From positions 248,001 to 312,000 of the forward strand of contig JAUZTG010000044.1 in NCBI GenBank assembly GCA_030734395.1: a stretch of 64,000 nt of DNA, read 5' to 3'. Origin of the DNA: Sarocladium kiliense. Lineage: Eukaryota > Ascomycota > Sordariomycetes > Hypocreales > Sarocladiaceae. The position numbers were made by a program, and so were the translations under genes. Shown here piece by piece: positions 43,574 through 54,800 of the stretch (its first letter is position 1; each line of letters begins with the position of its first letter). The notes beneath the pieces were generated by a model that made no database searches, had not been told where the DNA came from, and saw only the letters and a program-made list of their open reading frames with translations.

Positions 43574-45904
43574 TTAAGCTCCATTCCTATACACCTGAGC
43601 TCCTTGGTTCCTGAACATGATCGTGTCCCTCCTTTGCAGCACCATAAGAGCGCGGTTGAGGCCTTGCTCTGTATAGCCTTTGCCCTCAACCATCTCCCTC
43701 CTCAACGTCGCCAGACTAGTGCTCCAGCCAATTGGCAATCTTCGCTTGAGTTCAGCCTCGATGCGGTTGACCTCCTCATTGAGTTCGCGGCTTCCCTGGT
43801 TGCTGCCCTGGTTGACGGCATCCATGGTTGAGCAGAGGAAGAGACGGATGGCTTCATCGACGTGGGCCTCTGTCGCGATCGTCGACAGAGTGAGCTTTGC
43901 TAGAGACTCGGTAATACGGACGATGGCTTCGAGCTGACGGACGGTGATGGGGATTGAGGAGCGGGTGTTGGCTTCCATCTCAGCGGCGTGGACTTGTCGC
44001 CTGATGGAAACGAAGTGTGATGACAGCTTCTCAGCGGCCTCAGGGCTGAGACGAGGTGCACAGCGTCTGGATCTTTGTCAGCAGAAAGAACCACAGCAGC
44101 TTTGAGAATGAAATGGACTCACGTTTTGCAATACGTCAGATACCTGCGCATCTTTTCCACCGAGATCTCTGACTCCGCAACCTCTTCAGCACCATGACCA
44201 TCCATGTGGATGCCCATAACGTGCCTTGCTATTCTCTCATCCTTCTCCCTCGTGTGTTCGTCCTTTACAATAAATATCATATCGAATCGAGAAAGAATTG
44301 TAGTTTGGAAGTCAATGTTCTCTCCAGGCGTCTTCATATCGTCGTATCTTCCAAAGATGGGGTTTGCTGCCGCCAGTACCGACGTCCGTGCATTCAGAAT
44401 TGTGGTGATACCAGCTTTCGCGATGGAGATAGTCTGCTGCTCCATGGCTTCGTGAATAGCAACTCGATCCTCGTCCCTCATCTTGTCGAACTCGTCAATG
44501 CATACGACACCTCCGTCTGCAAGCACCATAGCACCACCTTCAAGGTAGAACTCGCGAGTTGACTGGTCTCTCTGGACGGAAGCCGTCAAACCGGCAGCTG
44601 ATGAACCCTTGCCGGATGTGTAAATAGAGATGGGTGCAGCTTTCTCAACGAACTTGAGTAGCTGAGACTTGGCGGTACCTGGGTCACCAAGAAGTAGAAC
44701 GTTGATATCACCTCTCAGCTTCATACCATCAGGCAAAATCTTCTTCGATCCTCCAAGGAGAAGACACAAGATGGCCTTCTTAATATCACGGTTGCCGTAG
44801 ATGGAAGGCGCAATGCAGTCCGCCATGACGTTATAGAGATCTGGTCGCCGGCTCAACTCGAGGAACTCCTGCTCCTCCTCCTCAGAATAAGCGGCATGGC
44901 CTTTAGAGGCTTGGTCAGTGCTTGTGGTGATACCCACGGCTCGCAAGTAAGGTGTGCGAATGGCGACTGCGCCGCCTGTTGACGAGTTCTTGGACGCTTT
45001 GTTCTGGTAGATAGAGAAGACCCCCATGACAGTACACCTTGAACCAGGCACAACCCGATTTGTGAGGTATCTGTCCGCGGAAATGAGCACATGCCTTGGC
45101 AGTTCACCGACTGGCACCTGGTCTGGTGCCTCCTGAAGTTTGATGATTTGTTGGTCAACGAATCGAGACTTCTCATGCATGACGAAATAGGGGTCGAGAG
45201 GACATTTGGGAGTCTGGTCGTTCGCCACTCGAGACCGACCGCATTGTCTTGGGAGCGTCACGCCTGTGAAGCCACCCAGAACTGGGAGAAATTGTGAGTG
45301 TTGACAATTGCGGCACTGAATCTGCAGCTCAGTGGCCTTGGATGACATGACTGAGGCACCGATGACAATGCCAGGGACTCTGACCAGTCTTGCGATAGTC
45401 ATGGAGTCCAAATTGCGAATGGACACATCTTCGGCATCAGAGTGAAGAAGCAGCTGGTGGTCTGGAAGGTCGACTTGTTTCTCGTGCGGGAAGACAATGC
45501 GGTGTGTGCACTTTCGGAGAGCATTCTCGAACTGTTCCACTGATTAGACACTGCAGTCTCAAGGCTAGATGCACAATTAACGTACCAGAGGAATGATCTC
45601 GGCGGGCTCCGAAGCCAGTCGGTGTGCAAGCTCCTCATTGAAAGAGATCAGGTCGTTGATGTTGACATCGCAGTAGTACTTCTTGAGAAGCGCATTCTCT
45701 CTCAGCTGGTCTCTGAAGCGAAGGGTTAGTATGCCGCGGTTCCTTTCGATACTCTGACACCACGCACCTGTAGACAAAGTTGTTGTCGAGCCGGAAGTCG
45801 AGAATGAAGGTTTCGAGTTGCGCCTGGAGTTGCAGGCGAGTGTCTCTGGACTCTCCCTGGCTCGGTTCGAAAACATGCGTCGAATAGACAGACTGGCGAT
45901 CCAT
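43574..45904 (-). CDS. MCM5: MCM5 replicative helicase subunit (Cdc46), 721 aa
   Basis: Subunit of the MCM2-7 hexamer, the core of the CMG replicative helicase. Minus-strand exons 45768-45904, 45586-45712, 44123-45531 and 43574-44066 join in phase; introns are 55, 54 and 56 nt. Splicing yields the family sequence FILDFRLDNNFVYRDQLREN and EIIPLFENALRKC. The zinc-binding Cys are at about residues 161, 164, 185 and 198 (CRNC...RQC...PKCPLDP). The Walker A motif is GDPGTAKSQ (about 370-378), Walker B CIDEFDKM (about 432-439) and arginine finger SRFDMIF (about 502). The C-terminal winged helix ends RNQGAQVYRNGA. The order FEPSQGES...NNFVYR at the N-terminus separates it from the other MCM paralogues. 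An ACGCGT box is 149 bp upstream. Confidence 0.98.
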
Positions 45905-46469
45905 GATTACTTATGTAGTTCGCCGATGCCGAGAAAGAAGGTTTGTTGGAAGCAAAGGACGAATTACTCTCACATGGGTGGCCGCGGGGCATTGATAGTT
46001 CAAGTCAAGGGATGCCACCAGAGAGATTCGCGTAGTGCTAATCTCAAGACGCGACGCGTTCAGGTCGCGTAAAGTGGTAGCTTTTGTCTTAGTCAGCAGC
46101 TGATGCTGTCACGTGCTCGACGCAAGTGAGCTCTTGGCTTCAGTGCTCTGGCCCCCTGTAACGTGCTCGCTGACACAGCCGCCTTTGAGCCATGGGTGCC
46201 CCCAATAGAGTTAGCTGAGCTGTCCTGATCGATGAATGGAAGCTGTTTCAATCCCATGATAATCTGCGCCGACTCATTGCGCGTGACTTTTGCTTCCAAC
46301 GATTTCGACGACCACCTTTCTGCCGGCCTTCTCTAAGCTCCTCCTTGAGTGCGCGCGACCCTAAGCGATGATATCACGATAGCCCCCGAATCGAAGCCGT
46401 CAACCGTGTTGTCGGCACTCTGCCATCAGGGAGCACCAACCCTGTGGCCGGCCTTGCGTCGAATCAATC
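45905..46469. promoter_or_regulatory. Shared divergent promoter of MCM5 and VPS54
   Basis: 565 bases between divergent start codons. The MCM5-proximal part is rich in CGCG words around 46047-46071, including the exact ACGCGT listed separately. Confidence 0.55.
46053..46058. promoter_or_regulatory. MCB (ACGCGT) upstream of MCM5
   Basis: Exact MluI cell-cycle box 149 bp upstream of the MCM5 start, embedded in GACGCGACGCGTTC and followed by GTCGCGTAAA. MCM genes are classic MBF/E2F targets at G1/S. Confidence 0.55.
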
Positions 46470-49400
46470 ATGTTTTCCTCCCCATCGATAGGGAAATCCG
46501 TCGACAATCTCTCACCCTTGTCTCCTAACAGTCGTTCCGAGTTTCCTTTCCACAGGTTGATATCCCTGTTTGCCTCCGGTCAAGGAGCATGGCTGACACA
46601 TCAATAGCCGCCACGGACAGCCACATGGACGACCGATATCAAGACGAGGCTCAACAGCCAGCTCCATTCACTCTATAGGCGGTACACTTGATACTTCATC
46701 AGGCGGATGGGGCTCCGCCGTGTACGAGTCCGGCCAAAACGCTATCTCGACCCTCCTTCAACCCCCCATTGTCCGAACCGGGCTGCAACCACACACATCC
46801 GCGCACTCGGCAAGCGCTCATAAGCCTCCAACAGCTCGCGATATCCCACCAGTAACCCTCACGAACGTGCAGCGCGTCGAAAATGAAGAATTCAGCAGCT
46901 ATCTGTCACAGGTAGGGGCTCTCTATGAGCAGCTCCGGCGAGTGCGAGAAACAGAGGAAGATGCGGCTAGCAACCGCCGCAATAGTCGGCATGATGAAGC
47001 CACGGAAGACGTCTCCGATGGCCATTTGAGGCCCGGTTTCAAGTCAAGAACAAGGAAAGGGAGCACCACATCCCTGTCTTCTCTCAATTCTCTCGACGCT
47101 CCGAGTCCCGTCCGACGATCGAGCTCGAATTTCGGTCGAAAAGGGGCACAGGGGCCGCCGCCGCTGTCTACTATTCCCCCTGTATACTTTGAGGAGAACT
47201 TTCAGTTGGAGAACCCCCGAACATTCGACGTGGTGAGCGAGCGATCAGAAGTCATTCGCCCAACCCAGTCTGGTAGCGACGATAGCAATGGGGCCGCCGC
47301 AGCGCCACGCAAAGCCCTCGCGACGAACGCCATTCTGCAGGAAAAGCTTTCATGGTACATGGACACTATCGAGGTTCATCTCATCAACTCTATATCCAGC
47401 GCTTCAACAACGTTCTTCACTGCCCTTGGCTCCCTCAAAGAGCTTCACTCTGAAGCAGCTGATTCAGTGCGGAGGATCAAGGTTCTCCGACAAGAGCTAG
47501 AGGCCCTCGATAAGGAGGTTGCTGAGAGAGGATTGGAGACTGCCCAGAAGCAACGACGTCAGGAGAACCTACAGCAGCTCAACGATGCTGTGCTGCAGCT
47601 AAAGCAGATTGTTGAGGGAGTGTCAGCGTGCGAAACCTTGGTAGACGCCGGAGAGGTGGAAAAGGCCTTGTCTAACATCGATTCTTTGGAGAAACTGATA
47701 GCGGGTGAACGCGACGACGGTACTGGCAGCGATGCATTACCTCAGCTCAGGGACCTCAGAAACGCAACCGCACTACGAGGCGTCAATGCCGATCTGTCAA
47801 CATTACGTTTTCGAATCGGAAAGGCCTACGAGACTCAGTTTTGCAATGCACTGATGACTGATCTTCACCGACATACTCAGAACGTTTCTGTCCAAGATGT
47901 TCTCCTGCGATGGAGCAATGCCGCATCAAGATCGCGGGGCAGTCATGCACGATCACCTTCGGTCTTCCCAAGCTATCTTGCGGGAACAGACGAACTGAGG
48001 GTTCAACTGTTGCCTGTAATGGAGGGGCTCTATCGGGCGAAGCACGTTGCGACAGCTGCACTCACTTTTCGCGAGGCTGCATTACGGGATATCCGCAACA
48101 TTATTCGGAAACCGCTCCCGAGCTCCAGCGACGATGACAATGAGTCGATGATGTCTGTATCTACTGCTGGTGGGAGCAAGAGGATGTCAAACCAAGAGAA
48201 GTCTTCAATTCTAGCACGCAACTTGCGAGCTTTGGATCCAGAAGATGCAGAGGACATGCTTCGAACAATCTACATCGGCGTGACCGAGACATTGCGCCGA
48301 CTATCGACCCAGGTCAAAGTACTGCTGGACATTGCCAGCTCCTTGTCTGAAGGACCACACGATGGACTCAAGTCGCCGCAGGCCCGATCTCCAATGACCA
48401 GCCCTCGCCCTGACCGTCATACCAGGGGTCCTTCCTTGGCAGCACCTCACTTCGAGATTCAAGAGGAGCTCCATAAGACGCTGGATGTGAACAACTTGCT
48501 TGGCCAAGCTGTCGATATAGCAAATGAGAAAATCGTCAAGGTCCTGAAAGTGCGGGCGGAGCAATCCGCACAGCTCCCGCTGGATCTTTTCCTCCGGTAC
48601 TTTACTCTCAACCTTTACTTCGCGACCGAATGTGAGGCTATCTCAGGCAGAAGCGGCACGTCCTTGAAGACCGTTGTCAATGGCCACATCAAGGACTTTG
48701 TGCAGAAAAATCGCGAAGCCGAGATGCAGAAGCTTGCCCAAGGGATGGAGTCTGATCAGTGGAACGCGAAGGATTTCACAGAGGGACACACAGAAGTTCT
48801 GAATCAGATCTTGGGCTGCAGTACACAGGATGCTGCGGCCTGGACCGAAAGAACCAGCATATGGGTGCCATACAGCGAGCTCAGCAACTCTGCCCAAGAG
48901 CCTGCCTCAGCTGAGACAAATGGATCGGGCAAGGACAAGACTCGCACTGCGACAATTGAGGAGGAGAAGTTTATTCTTCCAAACTCAGCAATCCTTTGCC
49001 TGAACGGAATGGCAAACTTCTTGCAACTCATTGCGGGAATCCCCTCGATGACAAGTGACATCGCCTCATCACTTCTCTCCTACCTGCAGCTCTTCAATTC
49101 ACGATGCACTCAGCTCATTCTTGGAGCTGGTGCGACGAAGTCTGCCGGCCTGAAGAACATCACGACTAAGCACCTTGCACTGGCCTCGCAAGCTCTCTCT
49201 TTTATCTATACTCTCGTCCCTCACATTCGGGAGTTCATTCGTCGTCATGCTGGTAGCGGCGCTGGCGTTAGTGGCTTGATGGGCGAATTCGACAAGGTCA
49301 AACGGCTTCTACAAGAGCATCAAGATAATATTCACCAGAAGCTCGTCGAGATCATGAGCGGTCGTGCTGCATTACATTCGAAGAGCATGGCAGCAATTGA

Positions 49401-49911
49401 ATGGGACTCTGACAAGTCGCCCTCGCCCCATGTGTACATGGAGACCCTCGCCAAGGAGACTACAACCCTCCACCGTGTTTTGACGAAGCATTTGCCGGAG
49501 ACTTCAATTCAGATGATCATGTTCCCGGTGTTCTCCAGTTACAAAGAACAGCTAGGGAAGGCTTTCAAGGATGCCAAATCGAAGACGGAAACTGGCAAAC
49601 AAAGGTACGTGATGGAAATGGGCAGATCACCCATGCGCGTTTGTTAACGATGATACAGTATGCTTAAAGATCTCGAGCTGTTTTCGAGTAAGCTGAGCAA
49701 GCTTGAAGGCTTCAGCGATGCAGGCGACTACCTTGTCGGACTCGTGCAAGCCAAAGAGGTTGAAGGTCCTCAGGCGCGGACGGCGGCGCAAGGCAATCAA
49801 GACGACGAAGGGACCTCGGTGGAGACCGAGTCGAAGGCTTCCGGTGGCGATGACGATACGCCAGCAGATGAGCAGAGCAAGAGCGAGGAGAAGAAGAGCG
49901 ACGACTCATAA
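46470..49911 (+). CDS. VPS54: Vps54, GARP tethering-complex subunit, 1111 aa
   Basis: Large subunit of the Golgi-associated retrograde protein complex, which tethers endosome-derived vesicles at the trans-Golgi. Exons 46470-46555, 46608-49604 and 49659-49911 join in phase; introns are 52 and 54 nt. The first exon encodes MFSSPSIGKSVDNLSPLSP, and splicing continues into RRGSTASSIHSIGG and ESGQNAISTLLQPPIVRTG, the usual fungal Vps54 N-terminus. A conserved block follows (SWYMDTIEVHLINSISSAST), then a coiled coil (about residues 260-350) and the C-terminal helical-rod/Vps54 domain (LPNSAILCLNGMANFLQLIA, SGRAALHSKSMAAIEWD). The last exon starts MLKDLELFSSKLSKLEGF and ends in an acidic tail. An ATG inside the first intron (46589) leads to a short dead-end frame and is not the start. 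Confidence 0.95.
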
Positions 49912-51402
49912 GACCTTGGACAAAAGGTCATGATTGCTCACCTGTGGGCCAAGCGTTGGGTGCGGAGGAGTTGTTCATACTGGGTCGCATCTAGTAATTG
50001 GGCTCGATCCATTTGCCCATATCTTTTTTTGCTGTACAAAAAGATTAGACGCATTGAATCAAGGAGTTTCTCTTTCTTCTATCGTAGTGTTCATGAAGAC
50101 ATCAGCCTCGCTTTCCTTTGGCCGTCTCCTACTTCGAAGAGCAAGACCGCCGATCTTCATTCGGGATCAGCCTACCGAGTGGTCTCACGAACCCATGTGA
50201 ATCGATCGCGATCGCCAGGGGATAGGCACGGTGGGGATGTCTGTGATCGGCACAGCGTTGCATTGGCGTGAGTCCGCTTGTAACGTCATGTCAGCATGCA
50301 CTGCGCCGGGTCAAAGGCACCGGTGCGGTCTTTGTGATTTTATTTTCTTCCCTCTCATGCATTGCATCGATCGGTCTTGTGTCGGAGTTGAAGCCCGCGG
50401 AGCATCGGGTGTCTCGGTGGAGCACTGGCTTTCTGGTGGATGGACTGGCTCTGTAGTGGATCGTTAGGTGTGTGCGACGGCGGGAAGTTGCCGAGACACA
50501 TTACTGATCAATCACACCAAGGCAAGACGAAAAGCTTTGCCAACCAGGCGAGAATTTCATGTGATTGTTCCGAGGCGGCAGAGAGGTCAGGGTGTGGGTA
50601 CTTAGTCACGTCACAACAGAAAGTGCACAGATGAGGTAGTTTTTGCCCGCGAAGGGTTGTGTTCTGTTGAATTCATCAAATCCGTAAGCTCAGGTCCTCA
50701 GACCAGGCTGTAAGTCTAGAATCCCAAAGATGTCCAATCAAGTATATACAAGAACGGTTGGGTACAAAAAAAGCATGTCCCAAAAAAATAGGTATCAAAA
50801 GTGAAAGGCGGGTGTCCTTTTCTCAGAAAGAGCGTGATGTGGTCGGAGAAGAAATGGTGTCCCATCCTTGTAAGGAGTGTGGAAGAAGTGTTTGTAAAGT
50901 TGGTGATGTACCTTGTGTACCAAGCAGTGCTTGCTTGGTGAAGAAGAAGAAAGAAGCGAGTGCCAGCCTCGGAATCCAGCGCAGATCCCAGGTCTGTGTG
51001 TGAAAGGGAAGAAAGGAGGTGTCGTGTGAAAGAGTTCCCAAAAGTCTATGTTGCGCCTTTGTCTATGGTGTTTCTGTGGCTACTCGGCCTCAAACCCTGG
51101 TTGAGGTGCGCGAGTGCACGGTTGTAGAGGGGGTATCGTGTGTAGAGTGTGCAAGGAAAGAAGTTAGGATCGGGATGCTGCAGGTCCTGCGCCGTGTGTC
51201 TGGAGGCGAGGCAGATCCCGTCTTGTCGTGGCATCATAAGGTTTCACGCGCGCGCTGCGCGAGTCCCGTTGGGGAGAGGGAAACAAGGAGAAAGGGGATG
51301 TGAGAAAAGGGTCGGACCACACCGAGGGTTCAACGACCCCGTTTTCTAAGCCCGCGAAATGCTCAAGCCTCTCCCAGAAGGAAGTCAGGGAAGTGAAAGC
51401 GC
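49912..51402. other. Convergent intergenic region, 1.5 kb
   Basis: 3' side of VPS54 and of the small secreted protein gene. It is long for two 3' UTRs, but no coding region is recognised. Short A-runs near 50765-50790. Confidence 0.6.
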
Positions 51403-51879
51403 TTAAGCAGAGCCACCAAGGGTGGTGATGATGTGAGTCTCGTGAGTGACCTTGGTCTGGACATCATCAGGGAGGTAGTAGGCGTTGTTGCAAGGGAAGC
51501 TCTCGCAGCCGGACATGGGCTGCTTGGTGTCGGCAGGGTACATCTGCTTGACGCCGTTCTTGTCGTTGGGGTCAACGATAGCAGAGACGTCGAAGTAGGT
51601 GAAGCCCATCCAGCCACCAAAGAGCAGCTCGCCGAGCATACCGGGCTGGTCAGAGGAGCCCTCAGCAACAGCGTAGAAGTTGCCCTCGTAGTGCTCAGGG
51701 AACTCAACAGTGGTGTCCTGGGCGTTGCTGACGGTGACAGACTCAATCTCGGGGCTGCCAGGAGAGGGAGTGAAGACGATAGTACGAGTGATGTCGTCCA
51801 GGGTCTTGAAAGTGACCTTAGCAGCGTTAACGGCGGCGGCAGCGGCAGCAAGGCCGAAGAAAGAAGTAGCGAAATGCAT
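51403..51879 (-). CDS. Small secreted protein ('DNase1 protein'-type), 158 aa
   Basis: Start MHFATSFFGLAAAAAAVNA is chosen because it begins a clean signal peptide. The frame is open further upstream, but that part lies in the leader downstream of a TATA box. The mature protein is β-rich in appearance (KVTFKTLDDITRTIVFTPS, SVTVSNAQDTTVEFPEHYEG, MLGELLFGGWMGFTYFDVSA). It has two Cys in SGCESFPCNNAYYLPDD, then a terminal block THETHIITTLGG. This matches a widespread fungal group of secreted proteins often labelled 'DNase1 protein', although I see no nuclease motif and do not endorse that activity. Likely extracellular or cell-wall associated; possible glycosylation is limited. The gene faces a 6.2-kb upstream region. 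Confidence 0.82.
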   Translation of the reverse strand: MHFATSFFGLAAAAAAVNAAKVTFKTLDDITRTIVFTPSPGSPEIESVTVSNAQDTTVEFPEHYEGNFYAVAEGSSDQPGMLGELLFGGWMGFTYFDVSAIVDPNDKNGVKQMYPADTKQPMSGCESFPCNNAYYLPDDVQTKVTHETHIITTLGGSA

Positions 51880-54800
51880 CTTGACGGTTTGGTTTGTAAA
51901 GTTGGAAGTGACTGTGGTAGTCTGGTGTTCTTGTCTGCGGTAGACGAAGTGTGATTTCAAGCTTTCAAAGGAATGAGAAGCGAGTTTGATGTGGAAAGAG
52001 GTCTTCTGAAAAGGAGTGACAGAGGGACACGAGCAAAACAAGTTTGGAAGAGATTGTGATATCGAGGGAAAGATCAACATGGAGAACGAGGGGGAGAAGA
52101 GGGCCGCTTTATAAGTTTAAAGGACGACGAGGGAAACACCCGTCCACTGACACTGGGGCCATCTATCGATCAGGTTTTCGCTAGCATGAGATGCGGGTGA
52201 AGGCAAGCAGGGGCCGAGTCAAGAAAACGCGGCCGAGGAGGATCCATCGTGTTTGTTGTCCGTTGAGGTGCGTTGAGTAACCTGTGAGTGAAGGCTGGAG
52301 GAGGTACCTTGCAGACTGGGTCCATCACCATGTACGCGCAAGACAGTCCCGCAGGAGTGACCTGGTTGGAGTTGGATGGATCAGGTACCGGTCTTTAGGA
52401 CAATGAAGCCCGGGCAATGGAGGGTAGGAAGTACCCCGAAAAAGCATCTCAAGTACCGGGCCATGGACGAGGACCCCTGGCAAAGAGCGAGGAACTGTGT
52501 GGATGGCCACGAGTGGGACCACGAGCCACCCGACACAATGGCTTTGCGCCCAAGGCCTCCTCGGTCCACTCACGAAAGTATCTTTCCCAGCAAAGCGCGC
52601 GGTTCGAGGTACCTGTTCCGGCTTCCCAGAAAGCCAAAAAAGCTTTTCGCTTGTGAGCGGTCCGCCCTTACAGGTCCCTCCTCCCAGCGCACCGGCCACC
52701 CTCTTCGAGCAGGGAGGGGGGGCTGCGCACGCGGCATTGCTCAGGTACGGTGGCTCTTGGGGGGGCTGTCCTTGGAACAACCGGCCACAATGACCTCAGC
52801 ACGGTTGAAGCTGAGGCCAAAGCAACGACCGCTGTTTCAGGCATTTGTTATTCCCAGCCAGTATGAAAATAGGTGCCTTTCACCTGCCGTGAAGCCGGAC
52901 GCGCGCCCAGGCTTTGACAGCTGTCGCCATAGGTTTCACATGCTTTTGCCGCTTGTGTTAGGAATTCGCCGTGTAAGTGCCCGGTTAGGCTCCGTGTGCA
53001 AGCACTGCCGGCAAACGCACGCGACACCGGTCAAGTCGAAGAAAAGGAGCTCGCGGTACATCCGCAAGCGCTTGGAGGTACAAACTTTGGAGTTTCTCAC
53101 CCTGAGTCGGGATTTTGTGTCGGGAGCTGTTCCAAAGTCATGCTGCGCTGGCGGCACCAAGTCTGTGAGTAAGGGACCCAGCGACTTTGCCAAATGGAGG
53201 CAAAGCGGCCGTGGGGGGGAGAGAAGACTTCAGACCCATCAACTGGTTTTTCCTTCACTGACTAGACTACTCAGACTCCTCTAGAAGGTTTCTAGTCATG
53301 GGGCCCCGAGGCGCCATTGGCTGTGGTTGCTGGTACCTGACATGAGAACCCATGTGGCCGCGTGTGACTCGTCTTTTCCCGCTCCTTCCATCACTGACCA
53401 GGTCGACTGTGTCTTCCTTGATTCTTGGCCTCCTTTCAGTGGGTGTGCTGTGGATACAGCGTACCTGCTTTTGGGGCGGATCCATGGCAGCGCAGCGCCA
53501 CCGGGGATTTCACACAAGTTTTTATGCTGTTGCGAGCCGCCTTCTGCCTCCCTTGCCCGCAGCTCAATAGGGCTTGTGAATGAGGCATGTCCCTGCGGAG
53601 AACGCCCACGGCAACAGCCAGACAAGCATGAGCCCTGCTGTGCTGCTATTTCTCAGCTTCATTGTCCACTGTAGGCGTCATCCAAGTCCGCCTGGACCAG
53701 CACACAACTTCCAATGATGGGTGGATGCTCTTTGTCCGACACGTGGAGCCACTGACCAGCGAGCGACTTAGGTGCTGATGTGGCGCTTGCATTTGCGCGA
53801 GCGCTGCCCGACTCACGCTGTGATAGCGGCTGGTAGTCAGTACACGCCGCTGGCAGACGCCTAAGACCAATGGTCTCTGAAAGCACCCGACACTGCCATG
53901 TGCGCACTTGCGGCCGACTTTGCAACCAAGTCAAGAGGTGAGGTGATGGGCGTCAGCCTTCCGATGCCAAGTCAACGATGGCAGATCCGTACCTGGCACC
54001 AAGCACCAACCGGGCACAGCCCGTTCGCCGAAGGACTCGTCAGCGCCCAAGAGGACCGGCCTGTGACAATATGGTCGGCCGAACACGTATGCACACCCAC
54101 CGCGGTCCACGCAGACTCAATGCGACACTTGGACAAGTCACGGCAATCATATCAACCAACAGGGAACCGCCCTCAGCGCAAGCTTTTTTCTGCCCTGCCA
54201 TGGTGCCGTGGTACCTGGCGATCTGTTCCGGGTCAAGGGATAACCCCTGCAGGAAGAACAGGAAGAGTCCCAGCGCGCACCAATCAGCACTTGAGCGCAT
54301 TGCTGTCAACGAAACCTTCTTGTGTGGTGATGGGAGCGTGCCTTGGCCACTCGCGTTCGTGTGGGTGGGTACGAACACACCCAGAACTCGAGGAGGGGCG
54401 ACCACAACGGCGTAAAGAACTGTAAAAGTCTTTTGACATATCCATGTCGTAGAGCTGTAGCCTACGCTGTGTGCTTGCACATGCAAGCGTCTGAAGACTC
54501 TTCAGGACCGAGTCTTCGGATCACATAATCGAACACTAATGAACCATCCAGCGGCGGGATTCCGGGGAGGCGAGTAAGAGTTCTCATGTCCAAGCTTTGC
54601 AGCCGAGATCCAACTTGGCCCGGTCTTAACGGCAATGCCTTCCTATCTGAGGCAGCTGTGAATGGGTTTAGGTTGAGAGACCACTTCCACTGCTATCTTT
54701 GCTTGTGAATGAACCGCGCCATTTCAGTAGTGCCAGCTCAATTGGATTCAACCTGCTCTGCCGAGTGGTACTTTTGCCTATGCGTTGGCTACACGGCTGG

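Noticed and set aside
46589..46678. ATG opening a 30-codon frame (MADTSIAATD...) near VPS54
   Set aside because: It falls inside the first intron of VPS54. The spliced model from 46470 gives the family N-terminus.
52376..53284. 302-codon open frame on the plus strand in the 6.2-kb gap
   Set aside because: Long, but overlapping frames of 60-150 codons are open on other strands and frames. The residues show no domain, hydrophobic or low-complexity pattern typical of real proteins, and no splice partners were found. Chance openness in stop-poor DNA is more likely.
53898..54425. 175-codon plus-strand frame
   Set aside because: Overlaps a 148-codon minus-strand frame. No recognisable sequence pattern and no splice or promoter support.
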